A stretch of DNA of 12,150 nucleotides from an uncultured Clostridia bacterium (GCA_937901805.1 CALDJI010000146.1:1-12150); one strand, 5' to 3'; shown: positions 1 through 7,728, counted from the first letter of the stretch. Notes: a model not told the origin generated them from the letters alone. Numbers and translations are program-made.

Positions 1-268
1 CTCTGCGTATTTACATTACTATAAATGCAGAAAAAAGTCAATAGGTTTTCCTAAGAAATTAGGAAAGTGAAATTTCATGGAAATCCATAAAAATTAGGGA
101 AAATAGGTAGAAATCCAGCTATTTTTTTACTGCCCGGAAAGGGGGTTTTCACCCTGGTCTTTCTATTGGAAACCGGACAGACTACAGCCCTCCTAAGAGA
201 GTACCGGGAAACCCATTCCGGACAGCCAAAACTTTTCCTGCTCAAAAGGAACTTACTAGTATACAGAA
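1..268. other. AT-rich intergenic sequence, no gene seen
   Basis: No open frame here has a ribosome binding site or a recognisable product. A perfect 8-bp inverted repeat (TTTCCTAA at 47-54, GAAA loop, TTAGGAAA at 59-66) is present. Just beyond it, on the minus strand, is a weak promoter-like pair (TTGACT at 41-36, 17-base spacer, TAATGT at 18-13). Together they could be the control region of a leftward gene outside the window, but the -10 matches only three of six consensus bases. CCGGACAG occurs twice (173-180 and 218-225) and TCCTAAGA twice (49-56 and 191-198); both may be chance. Confidence 0.5.
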
Positions 269-301
269 ATCCCCTGGGAATCCAATGGATTCCCAGGGGA
301 T
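269..301 (-). terminator. Terminator hairpin after adhE
   Basis: A perfect 15-bp inverted repeat (269-283 pairing with 287-301) with a 3-base loop starts 25 bases past the adhE stop codon. The stem is GC-rich in the middle (CCCCTGGG). The following tract on the minus strand is short (about TTTCT), so this is a strong hairpin with a weak U-tail. It could also act in the plus direction. Confidence 0.7.
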
Positions 302-326
302 ACATCTTGCCTACTGGGCAAAACCC

Positions 327-2948
327 TTATTTCTCTTCGCCATAGTAAGCTTTCATATAGAGTTCCTGAATCTCGCTGACGAGCGGATATCTTGGATTCG
401 CAGTGGTACACTGATCCTCAAACGCTTTATAGGAGAGTTCTTCCACTTTGCTCTTGAAGACATTCTCGTCAATACCGCAATCCTTAATGGACATTGGGCG
501 CTCGGTTTCCTTCATCAGGTCGCGGATTGCTTTGACCAGGGATTTGACGCCCTCTTCGGTGGTCTTTGCCGGCAGGCCGAGGTAACGCGCGATCTTTGCG
601 TATTTCTCATCAGCGACAAATTTGCTGTATTTCGGGAATGCTGCAAATTTTGTCGGTTTCTGAGCATTGTACTCAATCTCATACGGGAGGATGAGGGCGT
701 TTGCACGGCCGTGCGGGATATGGAATTCACCGCCGAGTTTATGAGCCATGGAGTGGTTAAGTCCGAGGAAGGCATTGGTAAACGCCATGCCTGCGATAGC
801 AGACGCATTGTGCATTTTCTCTCTTGCCTCTTTGTCCTCAGAACCGTTCTTATAGGCTCTTGGCAGATATTCAAAGACCAGTTCGATTGCCTTGATAGCA
901 AGACCATCGGTATAATCGGAAGCCATTGTGGAAACATAGGCCTCAATTGCATGGGTCAGGACATCCAGGCCGGTATCCGCAGTAATGGATTTCGGCATGG
1001 ACATACAGAACTGCGGGTCAATGATAGCAACGTCCGGAGTAAGCTCATAGTCTGCGAGCGGATACTTGATATTGCCGTTCTTCTTATCCGTGATAACGGA
1101 GAAACTGGTAACCTCGGAGCCGGTACCGGAAGTGGTCGGAATTGCGACGAGTTTTGTCTTGGTACCGAGTTTCGGGAAGGAGAAGGTTCTCTTTCTTATA
1201 TCGAGGAAACGCAGTCTCAGTCCGTCGAAAGAGGTATCCGGGTGCTCATAGAACAGCCACATACCCTTTGCAGCGTCGATTGCAGAACCGCCGCCGATGG
1301 CAATGATGACATCCGGCTGGAACGCTTTCATCGCTTCCACGCCGCGCATAATGCACTCAACAGAGGGATCCGGCTCAACGTCGGAATAGATCTCGCTGTG
1401 ACAGTATTCGCTCCTCTTTCTGAGGTAGTAGAGGATCTTGTCAACATTGCCAAGCTTGACCATCATTGGGTCAGTGACAATGAATGCGCGGGAGATATCC
1501 GGCATTTTTTCCAGGTACTGGATGGAATCTTCTTCGAAGTAGATTTTTGGCGGAATCTTGAACCACTGCATATTGACTCTCCTCTTGGCGATACGCTTTT
1601 TGTTAATCAGGTTTACAGTGGAAACGTTCTGAGAAACAGAGTTCTTTCCGTAAGAACCGCAGCCAAGGGTCAGGGACGGGGTATTGGTATTGTAGATATC
1701 GCCGATAGCGCCCTGGGAGGACGGGGAGTTTACAATGATACGGCCGACTCTCATCTCAGTACCATATCTTTCTGCAAGTTCCATGTCGCCTGTATGGATG
1801 ACCGCAGAGTGGCCGAGACCGCCGAGTTCAAGCATGGTATTGGCATATTCAAAGCCTTGTTCGGTGCTGTCAGAGACAAAGTAAGCAAGAACTGGGCTGA
1901 GTTTTTCCAGGCTAAGTGGGAACTCTCTGGAAGGATAGGGCAGCGGAGCGATCAGGATCTTAGTCTTTTCCGGAACCTTGACGCCTGCCTGCTCTGCAAT
2001 CCAGGACGCCGGTTTACCAACAATCGGCGCATTGACTGCCATTTTTTCACGGTTGATGACAAAATTTGTCACCTTCTCGGTTTCTTCCGGATTGAGGAAG
2101 TAGCAGTTGTTTGCCTTCATATATTTTTCAAACTGATCTTTAATCTCCTTGTCAACAATAGCAGCCTGCTCAGAAGCGCAGATCATACCGTTATCAAAGG
2201 TCTTGGAGAGCATCAGGTCGGTACATGCACGTTCCACATCACAGGTTTTCTCGATATAGCAGGGGACGTTGCCCGGGCCGACGCCGAGAGCCGGTTTTCC
2301 GGCAGAATAAGCTGCCTGTACCATACCTGGGCCGCCGGTTGCAAGAATGGTCGCAACACCCGGATGGTTCATAAGAAGGCCGGTTGCCTCGATGGAGGGG
2401 TATTCAATCCACTGGATGCAGTCTTCCGGAGCGCCTGCTTTGACCGCCGCTTCATAGACGATACGGGCTGCTTCTCTGGAGCACTGCTGTGCAGAAGGAT
2501 GGAACCCAAAGATAATCGGGTTACGAGTTTTCATCGCAATGATGCTTTTAAACAGTGTAGTGGAAGTCGGGTTAGTGGTCGGGGTAACGCCGCAGATAAC
2601 GCCTACCGGCTCTGCAACGTCGACGTAGCCTTCCATTTCGTTTTCGTCCAGAACGCCGACAGTTTTCTGGTGCTTAATGCTATGCCAGATATACTCGGTT
2701 GCAAACATGTTCTTGATGACCTTGTCCTCATACACGCCGCGGCCGGTTTCGTCGACAGCCATTTTTGCGAGTTTTTCATGGGCGTCAAGGCCTGCAAGGG
2801 ACATTTCGTGAACGATATGATCCACCTGCTCCTGATTCAGATCCATGAATTTGTGAAGGGCGACGTTTGCCTTGGCAACCAAGGTGTCGATCATTTCTTT
2901 TGTCTCGACAGGCTGTGCTTTGGGCTGAGCATTTTTCTTTTCTGCCAT
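327..2948 (-). CDS. adhE: Bifunctional acetaldehyde-CoA/alcohol dehydrogenase AdhE
   Basis: Cytosolic enzyme that reduces acetyl-CoA to acetaldehyde and then to ethanol, using two NADH. The product is 873 residues, the usual AdhE length. Residues 1 to about 445 form the CoA-acylating aldehyde dehydrogenase half, with catalytic Cys257 in GMICASEQ. A basic linker (about 446-466) leads to the iron-dependent alcohol dehydrogenase half. That half has the nucleotide-binding GGGSAIDAAKG (552-562) and iron ligands Asp662, His666, His732 and His746, whose spacing matches the E. coli enzyme. The start is placed at ATG 2948 (MAEKKN) because GGAGGT lies 7 bases upstream. An in-frame ATG at 2963 would put that ribosome binding site inside the coding region and has none of its own. 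The gene has its own promoter and a Rex-like operator, and ends in a hairpin terminator. The enzyme typically forms spirosome filaments. No defect is seen. Confidence 0.98.
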   Translation of the reverse strand: MAEKKNAQPKAQPVETKEMIDTLVAKANVALHKFMDLNQEQVDHIVHEMSLAGLDAHEKLAKMAVDETGRGVYEDKVIKNMFATEYIWHSIKHQKTVGVLDENEMEGYVDVAEPVGVICGVTPTTNPTSTTLFKSIIAMKTRNPIIFGFHPSAQQCSREAARIVYEAAVKAGAPEDCIQWIEYPSIEATGLLMNHPGVATILATGGPGMVQAAYSAGKPALGVGPGNVPCYIEKTCDVERACTDLMLSKTFDNGMICASEQAAIVDKEIKDQFEKYMKANNCYFLNPEETEKVTNFVINREKMAVNAPIVGKPASWIAEQAGVKVPEKTKILIAPLPYPSREFPLSLEKLSPVLAYFVSDSTEQGFEYANTMLELGGLGHSAVIHTGDMELAERYGTEMRVGRIIVNSPSSQGAIGDIYNTNTPSLTLGCGSYGKNSVSQNVSTVNLINKKRIAKRRVNMQWFKIPPKIYFEEDSIQYLEKMPDISRAFIVTDPMMVKLGNVDKILYYLRKRSEYCHSEIYSDVEPDPSVECIMRGVEAMKAFQPDVIIAIGGGSAIDAAKGMWLFYEHPDTSFDGLRLRFLDIRKRTFSFPKLGTKTKLVAIPTTSGTGSEVTSFSVITDKKNGNIKYPLADYELTPDVAIIDPQFCMSMPKSITADTGLDVLTHAIEAYVSTMASDYTDGLAIKAIELVFEYLPRAYKNGSEDKEAREKMHNASAIAGMAFTNAFLGLNHSMAHKLGGEFHIPHGRANALILPYEIEYNAQKPTKFAAFPKYSKFVADEKYAKIARYLGLPAKTTEEGVKSLVKAIRDLMKETERPMSIKDCGIDENVFKSKVEELSYKAFEDQCTTANPRYPLVSEIQELYMKAYYGEEK

Positions 2949-2955
2949 AACATGT

Positions 2956-2961
2956 ACCTCC
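2956..2961 (-). promoter_or_regulatory. Ribosome binding site deciding the adhE start
   Basis: GGAGGT on the minus strand lies 7 bases before ATG 2948. It overlaps the first codons of the alternative ATG 2963 reading, which therefore is unlikely to be the true start. Confidence 0.85.
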
Positions 2962-3023
2962 ATATGATTATTATCGGGTTTATGATGGTCATTTTCAAAG
3001 AAAAGAATAACTGGCGAACCGCC

Positions 3024-3041
3024 TTGTTAATCTTTTGACAA
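3024..3041. promoter_or_regulatory. Rex-type redox operator of adhE
   Basis: TTGTTAATCTTTTGACAA matches the Rex consensus TTGTTAANNNNTTAACAA at 13 of the 14 specified positions. It lies 4 bases downstream of the adhE -10 hexamer and so covers the likely transcription start. That position fits repression released by NADH, which is how Rex controls adhE in many Firmicutes. Binding is inferred; no rex gene is in the window. Confidence 0.75.
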
Positions 3042-3045
3042 TAAG

Positions 3046-3074
3046 ATTGTACCGCATTGTCAAGAAAATGTCAA
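3046..3074 (-). promoter_or_regulatory. adhE promoter
   Basis: On the minus strand TTGACA (3074-3069), a 17-base spacer and TACAAT (3051-3046) form a near-consensus sigma-A promoter. A second TTGACA (3063-3058) lies 11 bases downstream of the first, inside the spacer. Transcription should begin near 3039, giving a leader of about 90 bases. Confidence 0.8.
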
Positions 3075-3178
3075 TTGATTCCTGACTATTTTTTAACAAT
3101 GTTTTCTCTAATCTTCACGAAACAATCCCTTTTCTTTTTGTCGATTTTCACAGTGTGCCAAGCTCATTTTCCCGTTGT

Positions 3179-4699
3179 TTAGTCCAGATCCATATGTTCC
3201 AAGTCAGACAGCTTTTTGTTTTGCAGCGCGATCTTTTCGTCTGCCTCGTCCTGAAACTTCTTGACAGCCTGAGCTGCCTTATTGATTGGGAGAATGGTTC
3301 CGGCACCTGCAATACAGCCGCCCGGGCAGGCCATACCTTCCAGCAGATAACCGTTGCGCTTGCCGGCTTTTGCAAGCATCAGCATCTTTTTGCAGTCGCG
3401 TAATCCTTCTGCATGGTCGACCTTAATCTCTTTATCCGGATACAATTCATGTACACAGTTGACGATTGCATCCGCAACACCGCCGGCAACCGCATAACCG
3501 CGCCCGGCAGCCGTCGCATCATCCATAATGTCATTTTCATCCACTGGAGAGTCAAATTCAATGCCCTTAGCGACAAACATGCCCATGAGTTCTTCAAAGG
3601 TGATGACAAAGTCTACATCGCTGCGCACAGAGGTTCTCATGGCTTCCAGTTTTTTCGCCGCGCACGGTCCGATAAAGACCACTTTTGCATTTGGGCGCTC
3701 TTTTTTTATCAGGCGCGCAGTTGCAACCATCGGAGTTAAAGAACTGGAAACATAAGGAGCCAGATCCGGGAAGGTTTTTTTCGCCATGACCGACCAGGAC
3801 GGGCAGCAGGAAGTCGCAAGGAACGGATCCTCTCCGGTATCGACTTTGTGCATATAGTGTTTTGCTTCTTCGATGGCGCCGATATCCGCGCCCAACGCAA
3901 CTTCATAAGTGGCGGCGAAACCGAGTTCGCCCAGGGCATGTTTGAGTTTTTCCGAAGTTGCAAGCGGACCGAACTGCCCGACGAATGCCGGCGCAATTTC
4001 TGCAATCACTTCGTTGCCTTCTTTAATAGAAGAAATCAGCTGGAAAATCTGAGACTTGTCCGCAATTGCAGAAAACGGACAGGAAACCAGACACTGACCG
4101 CAGGAAACACATTTGTCATAGTTAATCTTCGCACGGCCGAGATGATCGCTTTCAATGGCGTCCACCCCGCATGCAGCAGCACAGGGGCGCTCGGTTTTGA
4201 TGATGGCGCTGTACGGGCAGATATCTTTGCAGCGCCCGCACTTAACGCATTTTTCCGTATCAATATGGCTTCTGCCATCGACAATGCTGATGGCTTTCAT
4301 CGGACATACGCTTACGCAGGGATGAGCAAGACAGCCTTGGCAGGCATTGGTAACCTGAAAGCTGGTTTCCTGGCAGGCATTGCACGCAAACGGGATGACA
4401 TTGACAAGGGGCGCCTCATACTGCCAATGGGAGAGTTTCTTCTCATCAAGCCCTTTGGAAATCGGTGCATGCTCGTCTACTTTGCGCAGAGGAAGCCCCA
4501 TAGCAAGACGGAGACGCTCCCCAACGATGGCGCGTTCTTTAAAAATGCTTTCCCGGTAAGTGGGTACCTCGCCCGGAGAGATTTTGTACGGGATTTCCTC
4601 CAATCTTGCGGCATAATCCCCACCTTCGTAGGCGAGTTTTGCAATTTCAGCAAAAACTTGTCTGCGGATTTTGGTTGCAGGGGTATAAATTCCTCTCAC
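3179..4699 (-). CDS. hydA: [FeFe] hydrogenase, catalytic type, monomeric ferredoxin-linked
   Basis: Likely reduces protons to H2 with electrons from reduced ferredoxin, in the cytosol. After a helical N-terminus of about 100 residues come 16 cysteines in FeS-type patterns: CNAC (106/109), Cx2Cx4Cx3CP (120-132), Cx2Cx2Cx3CP (151-161), Cx3C (173/177) and Cx2Cx2Cx3CP (197-207). That is enough for up to four [4Fe-4S] clusters. The H-cluster motifs are all present: TSCCPSW (296-302, with proton-transfer Cys298 and ligand Cys299), GPCAAKKLE (Cys346) and EGMACPGGC (Cys458, Cys462). The acidic, helical tail (about 480-506) is unassigned. No quinone or flavin domain is seen, and there are no NuoF-like partners, so it is probably not an electron-bifurcating enzyme. 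The start is GTG, 2 bases after the stop of the upstream small gene. The Shine-Dalgarno (AAAGGA, 12 bases away) is poor, so translation may be coupled. No clear terminator follows. Confidence 0.93.
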   Translation of the reverse strand: MRGIYTPATKIRRQVFAEIAKLAYEGGDYAARLEEIPYKISPGEVPTYRESIFKERAIVGERLRLAMGLPLRKVDEHAPISKGLDEKKLSHWQYEAPLVNVIPFACNACQETSFQVTNACQGCLAHPCVSVCPMKAISIVDGRSHIDTEKCVKCGRCKDICPYSAIIKTERPCAAACGVDAIESDHLGRAKINYDKCVSCGQCLVSCPFSAIADKSQIFQLISSIKEGNEVIAEIAPAFVGQFGPLATSEKLKHALGELGFAATYEVALGADIGAIEEAKHYMHKVDTGEDPFLATSCCPSWSVMAKKTFPDLAPYVSSSLTPMVATARLIKKERPNAKVVFIGPCAAKKLEAMRTSVRSDVDFVITFEELMGMFVAKGIEFDSPVDENDIMDDATAAGRGYAVAGGVADAIVNCVHELYPDKEIKVDHAEGLRDCKKMLMLAKAGKRNGYLLEGMACPGGCIAGAGTILPINKAAQAVKKFQDEADEKIALQNKKLSDLEHMDLD

Positions 4700-4701
4700 T
4701 T

Positions 4702-4977
4702 CTACTTCACATCCTTTGCGGTCAATGCAATAATTTTTGCCATAACGGTTTCTGCGTTGGCATTTTCAATTCTTTCCCCGTTGATTTCCACTACTGGGGA
4801 ATGGTCGCCGTGTTTCGGCTCCCCAATGCACTTGCTGGTGTTTACCTGAATTTGTGTCTGAAGGCGCAGCTGGACTTTCAGCTTGTTCAGGCTTTCGATG
4901 GATTCAATCAGATCGATCGCCCCATTCATGACGCACTCGGTGCACACACAAACAGTTACTGTCAGTTTTTTCATCAT
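4702..4977 (-). CDS. Small thioredoxin-fold [2Fe-2S] ferredoxin-like protein, hydrogenase-linked
   Basis: A 91-residue protein resembling the thioredoxin-like ferredoxin domain of NuoE/HoxE-type subunits, probably an electron carrier or accessory factor for the hydrogenase encoded 2 bases downstream. The first ligand pair is present as Cys10-x4-Cys15, with an extra Cys12 between them. The second pair, normally Cx3C, is reduced to Cys50 in KCIGEP, so the fourth canonical cysteine is missing. Cys12 or His56/His59 could be the substitute ligand, or the cluster may be absent. The start is the first of two tandem ATG codons, with GGGGAG about 10 bases upstream. It is first in the hydrogenase operon. 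The fold is inferred from size, cysteine layout and context; the function is uncertain. Confidence 0.85.
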   Translation of the reverse strand: MMKKLTVTVCVCTECVMNGAIDLIESIESLNKLKVQLRLQTQIQVNTSKCIGEPKHGDHSPVVEINGERIENANAETVMAKIIALTAKDVK

Positions 4978-5128
4978 GTTTCATGTTCTCCCCTTATTCC
5001 CGATATTCCCGAATCCGGAAAGGATTCTGCGTTTCTCCTACAGCATGGAGGAAACTCTTCATTTTCTATGGAACCAGCGGCAGTCAGTTACCGGATTTCC
5101 GGCGTTTCTCCACTGCATTCTTACGATT

Positions 5129-5137
5129 ATTCTACCA
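5129..5137 (-). promoter_or_regulatory. Probable extended -10 promoter of the ferredoxin-like/hydrogenase operon
   Basis: TGGTAGAAT on the minus strand is an extended -10 (TGnTAGAAT). At 17 bases further upstream there is only a weak -35 (TAGCTT at 5157-5152), after a T-run. A start near 5122 would give a leader of about 145 bases. No Rex-like site was found near it, unlike at adhE. The leader holds two short inverted repeats. Confidence 0.5.
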
Positions 5138-5243
5138 TAGCGTTCAAAAAAAAGCTACCAAAAACTTCACCATGTTTCCAGGTATTTTTTTGTCTTTCTG
5201 ACAGCATTTTCAGCCGTGAAAAATCCCCCGCAGACGGATAGGG

Positions 5244-5624
5244 TCAATCCTGCAAATAAATGTCGATAAACAGGTTCCCCCGCCCGCCGCCGCATTCTTT
5301 ATCCGTAAGTTTGGCAAAAAGCAGTTTTCCTGCATCCATCAGGCGGGCAAACACGGCGTTATCCCGTCTGGGAACATAGCCGAGTTTTACTCCATCTGCG
5401 TTTTTGACCAAAACGGCCAGGTTATCAAAGGGATTTTCCGGTTCACGCAGCAGGGTAAGGCGATCCCCGATACCAAGGTACGGTTCCAGTTCTTCTATAC
5501 CGGGGACAACATAGGTGTTATAGAGGAATACTTCCTGAGAAAAGGGTTTGGGAAGCTCCAACCCCTCTTTCTGGTGAAATAAACTGATAAGCCCGGCTGC
5601 ACCGCTTTGAATCAAATCGTCCAT
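5244..5624 (-). CDS. HIRAN-domain protein
   Basis: A 126-residue protein. After a short N-terminal segment, residues about 30-124 match the HIRAN domain: a strand ending in VPGIEE, then GDRLTLLREPENPFDNLAVLV, then KLGYVPRRDN, followed by ARLMDAGK and a final hydrophobic strand. HIRAN domains bind single-stranded DNA 3' ends or damaged DNA in eukaryotic HLTF; small stand-alone bacterial members are poorly characterised. It begins 4 bases after the stop of the J-domain gene, with AGGTGA overlapping that gene's end, so the two are very likely co-transcribed and coupled. It is last in the operon. Only a weak short hairpin followed by five T residues (minus strand, 5239-5219) is seen after it. No signal peptide or membrane segment is visible. 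Confidence 0.85.
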   Translation of the reverse strand: MDDLIQSGAAGLISLFHQKEGLELPKPFSQEVFLYNTYVVPGIEELEPYLGIGDRLTLLREPENPFDNLAVLVKNADGVKLGYVPRRDNAVFARLMDAGKLLFAKLTDKECGGGRGNLFIDIYLQD

Positions 5625-5628
5625 CGTT

Positions 5629-6432
5629 TCACCTCAGCATTTCCTGAATCCCGGCACGGTATTCCGTGATTCTTTCCCGATATTGGGCGAGCAGACTCTC
5701 CTGCTCCCTTTTTCGCTTTTCGATCCATCCTGCATCCTGAAGACATTTCTTGAGTGTATAGGGATAGGCGGATTTGATGTTTCGGATGCTTTGCTGAATC
5801 TGCCCGATCAAAGAGGTAAGCCGTCTTTTCTCTTCGTTCAGTTTACGGGCGGCGTCCTCCCCGCTGTCCGGAAAAACCGATCCAGAAACCATCTCGTCAA
5901 CCACCCGTATGGTTTCCAGATCCCCGCGCGCATAGGCTGACACCGCATTTTGGAACATTCGGAGGGCTTCTCTCCCAAGCTGTGGGTGCAAATCCGGGTG
6001 TAGGGCTTTGACAATTCTGCGGTATTTGGTTTTCAGTTCCTCCGCCTGATCTTGCGGGAGCGTTTCCAATTGGCTTCTATGGATTGCATCGTTCATCTTT
6101 CCCATCTGCTCTTCCAGCTTCTTTTGATAAAAGGTGAACTCACAGTTCAAAATCCGTTCGATTTCCGTAAGGACAACCCGTTCCTGCCGGTTTTTCCTGG
6201 ACTGGATGAGTTCCATTTTCCGCTTTTGACGCAGCAGAATACACTGCGCCTCATAGATTTTATATTCCAGTGAACCCAGAGTCAGCAGATACTGCATCTC
6301 CAAATTTTTGCACTCCACATATTGCAGTTCATCCCGCTCCAAAACAAGCATGGAAAGCGCCGTGCGCAGCTTTTCCACTTCTCTTTTCAAGGATTCGTAT
6401 CCTGGGAACAGAATGATATCCGTATGGTTCAT
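5629..6432 (-). CDS. Coiled-coil protein with an embedded J-domain
   Basis: A 267-residue, strongly charged, almost wholly helical protein, probably cytosolic. Around residues 130-175 it has a DnaJ-like segment with the signature HPD at 145-147 (KYRRIVKALHPDLHP), followed by a helix and AVSAYARGD. This suggests that it stimulates an Hsp70 (DnaK) ATPase. Long heptad-like helices flank the J segment on both sides. The Gly/Phe region and zinc-finger domain of true DnaJ are absent. The start is ATG 6432: AAGGGGGG sits 5 bases upstream, whereas an in-frame GTG at 6438 directly touches that run and leaves no spacing. It lies 11 bases after the DUF3810 gene and 4 before the HIRAN gene. The client is unknown. 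Confidence 0.83.
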   Translation of the reverse strand: MNHTDIILFPGYESLKREVEKLRTALSMLVLERDELQYVECKNLEMQYLLTLGSLEYKIYEAQCILLRQKRKMELIQSRKNRQERVVLTEIERILNCEFTFYQKKLEEQMGKMNDAIHRSQLETLPQDQAEELKTKYRRIVKALHPDLHPQLGREALRMFQNAVSAYARGDLETIRVVDEMVSGSVFPDSGEDAARKLNEEKRRLTSLIGQIQQSIRNIKSAYPYTLKKCLQDAGWIEKRKREQESLLAQYRERITEYRAGIQEMLR

Positions 6433-6437
6433 AGGCA

Positions 6438-6445
6438 CCCCCCTT
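6438..6445 (-). promoter_or_regulatory. Ribosome binding site deciding the J-protein start
   Basis: AAGGGGGG on the minus strand overlaps the stop codon of the preceding gene. It is 5 bases before ATG 6432, which favours that codon over GTG 6438. Confidence 0.7.
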
Positions 6446-7562
6446 ACTCAACAGACATCCCATAATAAGATACAATCAAATCCACCATCCGGTCATAACT
6501 GCGCACTCCATCAGCTTGTCCGTTTGCTTTGAGATAGGAGTCATTCATCTGGTTGGCAGCCTCGGAAATCACTCCTTCATAACGCTTCCAAAACTCTGTA
6601 TTCGCCAGCAAATCTGCATCCACCTGTTTAGAAAGTTGGGAGCGAATCTCCTGCCAAGCAGCAGGATCGGCAGCATGCAGGGTATTCATACAGTAAATCC
6701 AGCCCATCAGATAACCGCTGTAGGCAAAATCCGGGCGGGAAGATCCGATGCAGGCCAGAAATGCAATAAAATTTGCTTCCTGTTCCTGCATAAATCCACG
6801 CAGGTGCGAAAGCTCATGACAGAGGGTAAACGGGACATTGTAGGGCGTCATATCTCCATTATAGTTGGCTTCCATGGTAAAAGGAGAGTACACCCCGGTA
6901 ATCCCCTGATAGGAGAGAATTTCTGAAACCGCTACCTCTTTGGGCGAAGGATAGTATCCCTCCAGTACCGGATACTCCCCGGCAAGGCAGTGCATTTCCT
7001 CCACAGCGGCGGACTTTTCTCCTGCGTCCAGCTGCATAACGCCCTTCTCATCCCGCTGTACAAGCGGAGTAAAGCGGTTTACCTCCTCTGTCAGCCAGAG
7101 ACATACGGTTTTCAGCCGGGACACGCTGTACGCCGGTGCGGACAGGCCCGATTCCTCTGAAAACGATGCCCTGCGGTAGTTAATGCCACAGCCTGCTGCA
7201 TAGAGAAAAAACAACAGCCCTGCTATCAAAACCATCCCGGATAAAAAGGAAAAAAATCGTCTCATCTTCTCTCCTTTCCGAATGGCCTGGACAAAAGTCC
7301 AAACTAAGGCTGTAGCCAATCCAGTCAGCAGGAGATAAAGGCCTATCTCCACCATAGAAACAGGAAACAGGCCCATCAACCGTCCCGCGGCGGACACCAG
7401 CAGAGGGTAAACCCGTTCCGCATACCACTGCGCAAAACCCGGAAACCATGCCGCTGCAAAAATTCCCGAAAGACCCAGGAAAAATAGGATTCCTCCCGCG
7501 GTAAAGCAGCCTTTTCCGCAAGGTATTATTTGTTTGCCGGCATGGGTCTGTTTCGTATCCAT
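6444..7562 (-). CDS. DUF3810-type membrane protein with HExxH metalloprotease motif
   Basis: A 372-residue protein. Three hydrophobic helices lie at about residues 19-42, 68-92 and 105-125, with a positively charged RKGEKMRR between the second and third. The remaining 245 residues form a soluble domain, probably outside the membrane, with CHELSHLRG followed by QEQEANFIAFLAC. HExxH plus the downstream acidic EQEAN segment resembles zinc-metalloprotease active sites and is typical of the DUF3810 family, whose substrate is not known. The start ATG has AGGAG 8 bases upstream. It is the first gene of an operon with the J-domain and HIRAN genes. No good promoter was found upstream; TGGTAAATT on the minus strand at about 7584-7592 is only a weak extended -10. 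Protease activity is inferred from the motif alone. Confidence 0.85.
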   Translation of the reverse strand: MDTKQTHAGKQIIPCGKGCFTAGGILFFLGLSGIFAAAWFPGFAQWYAERVYPLLVSAAGRLMGLFPVSMVEIGLYLLLTGLATALVWTFVQAIRKGEKMRRFFSFLSGMVLIAGLLFFLYAAGCGINYRRASFSEESGLSAPAYSVSRLKTVCLWLTEEVNRFTPLVQRDEKGVMQLDAGEKSAAVEEMHCLAGEYPVLEGYYPSPKEVAVSEILSYQGITGVYSPFTMEANYNGDMTPYNVPFTLCHELSHLRGFMQEQEANFIAFLACIGSSRPDFAYSGYLMGWIYCMNTLHAADPAAWQEIRSQLSKQVDADLLANTEFWKRYEGVISEAANQMNDSYLKANGQADGVRSYDRMVDLIVSYYGMSVE

Positions 7563-7728
7563 GGCATCTGCTCCTCTCTGAATTTACCATACCATACCCG
7601 GGAGCAGAAAGGAAGAGCAGAAATCACAGAAATTTCCCGCTGCTGGCCCGCCTTTCCGCTTGAGGTCTGCTTCTTTCCCCCAGTTGGTAATATCCCTGTT
7701 CGCCGGCTGTCCAAATCTTCCGGATTTC

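Noticed and set aside
285..3038. A 917-codon open frame on the plus strand, antisense to the whole of adhE
   Set aside because: It has no ribosome binding site, starts inside the adhE terminator hairpin, is rich in Cys, His and Phe and resembles no protein family. The opposite strand clearly encodes AdhE, whose codon bias leaves this frame open.
3848..4849. A 333-codon plus-strand frame opposite the hydrogenase gene
   Set aside because: It is a codon-bias shadow with no start signals. The minus strand carries all H-cluster and FeS motifs.
4606..5241. A 211-codon plus-strand frame across the hydrogenase operon leader
   Set aside because: It overlaps two minus-strand genes and their promoter, has no ribosome binding site and no recognisable product.
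6439..6443. The run of C residues (plus strand) as a phase-variable tract
   Set aside because: Six G on the coding strand is short and is explained by the ribosome binding site of the J-domain gene.
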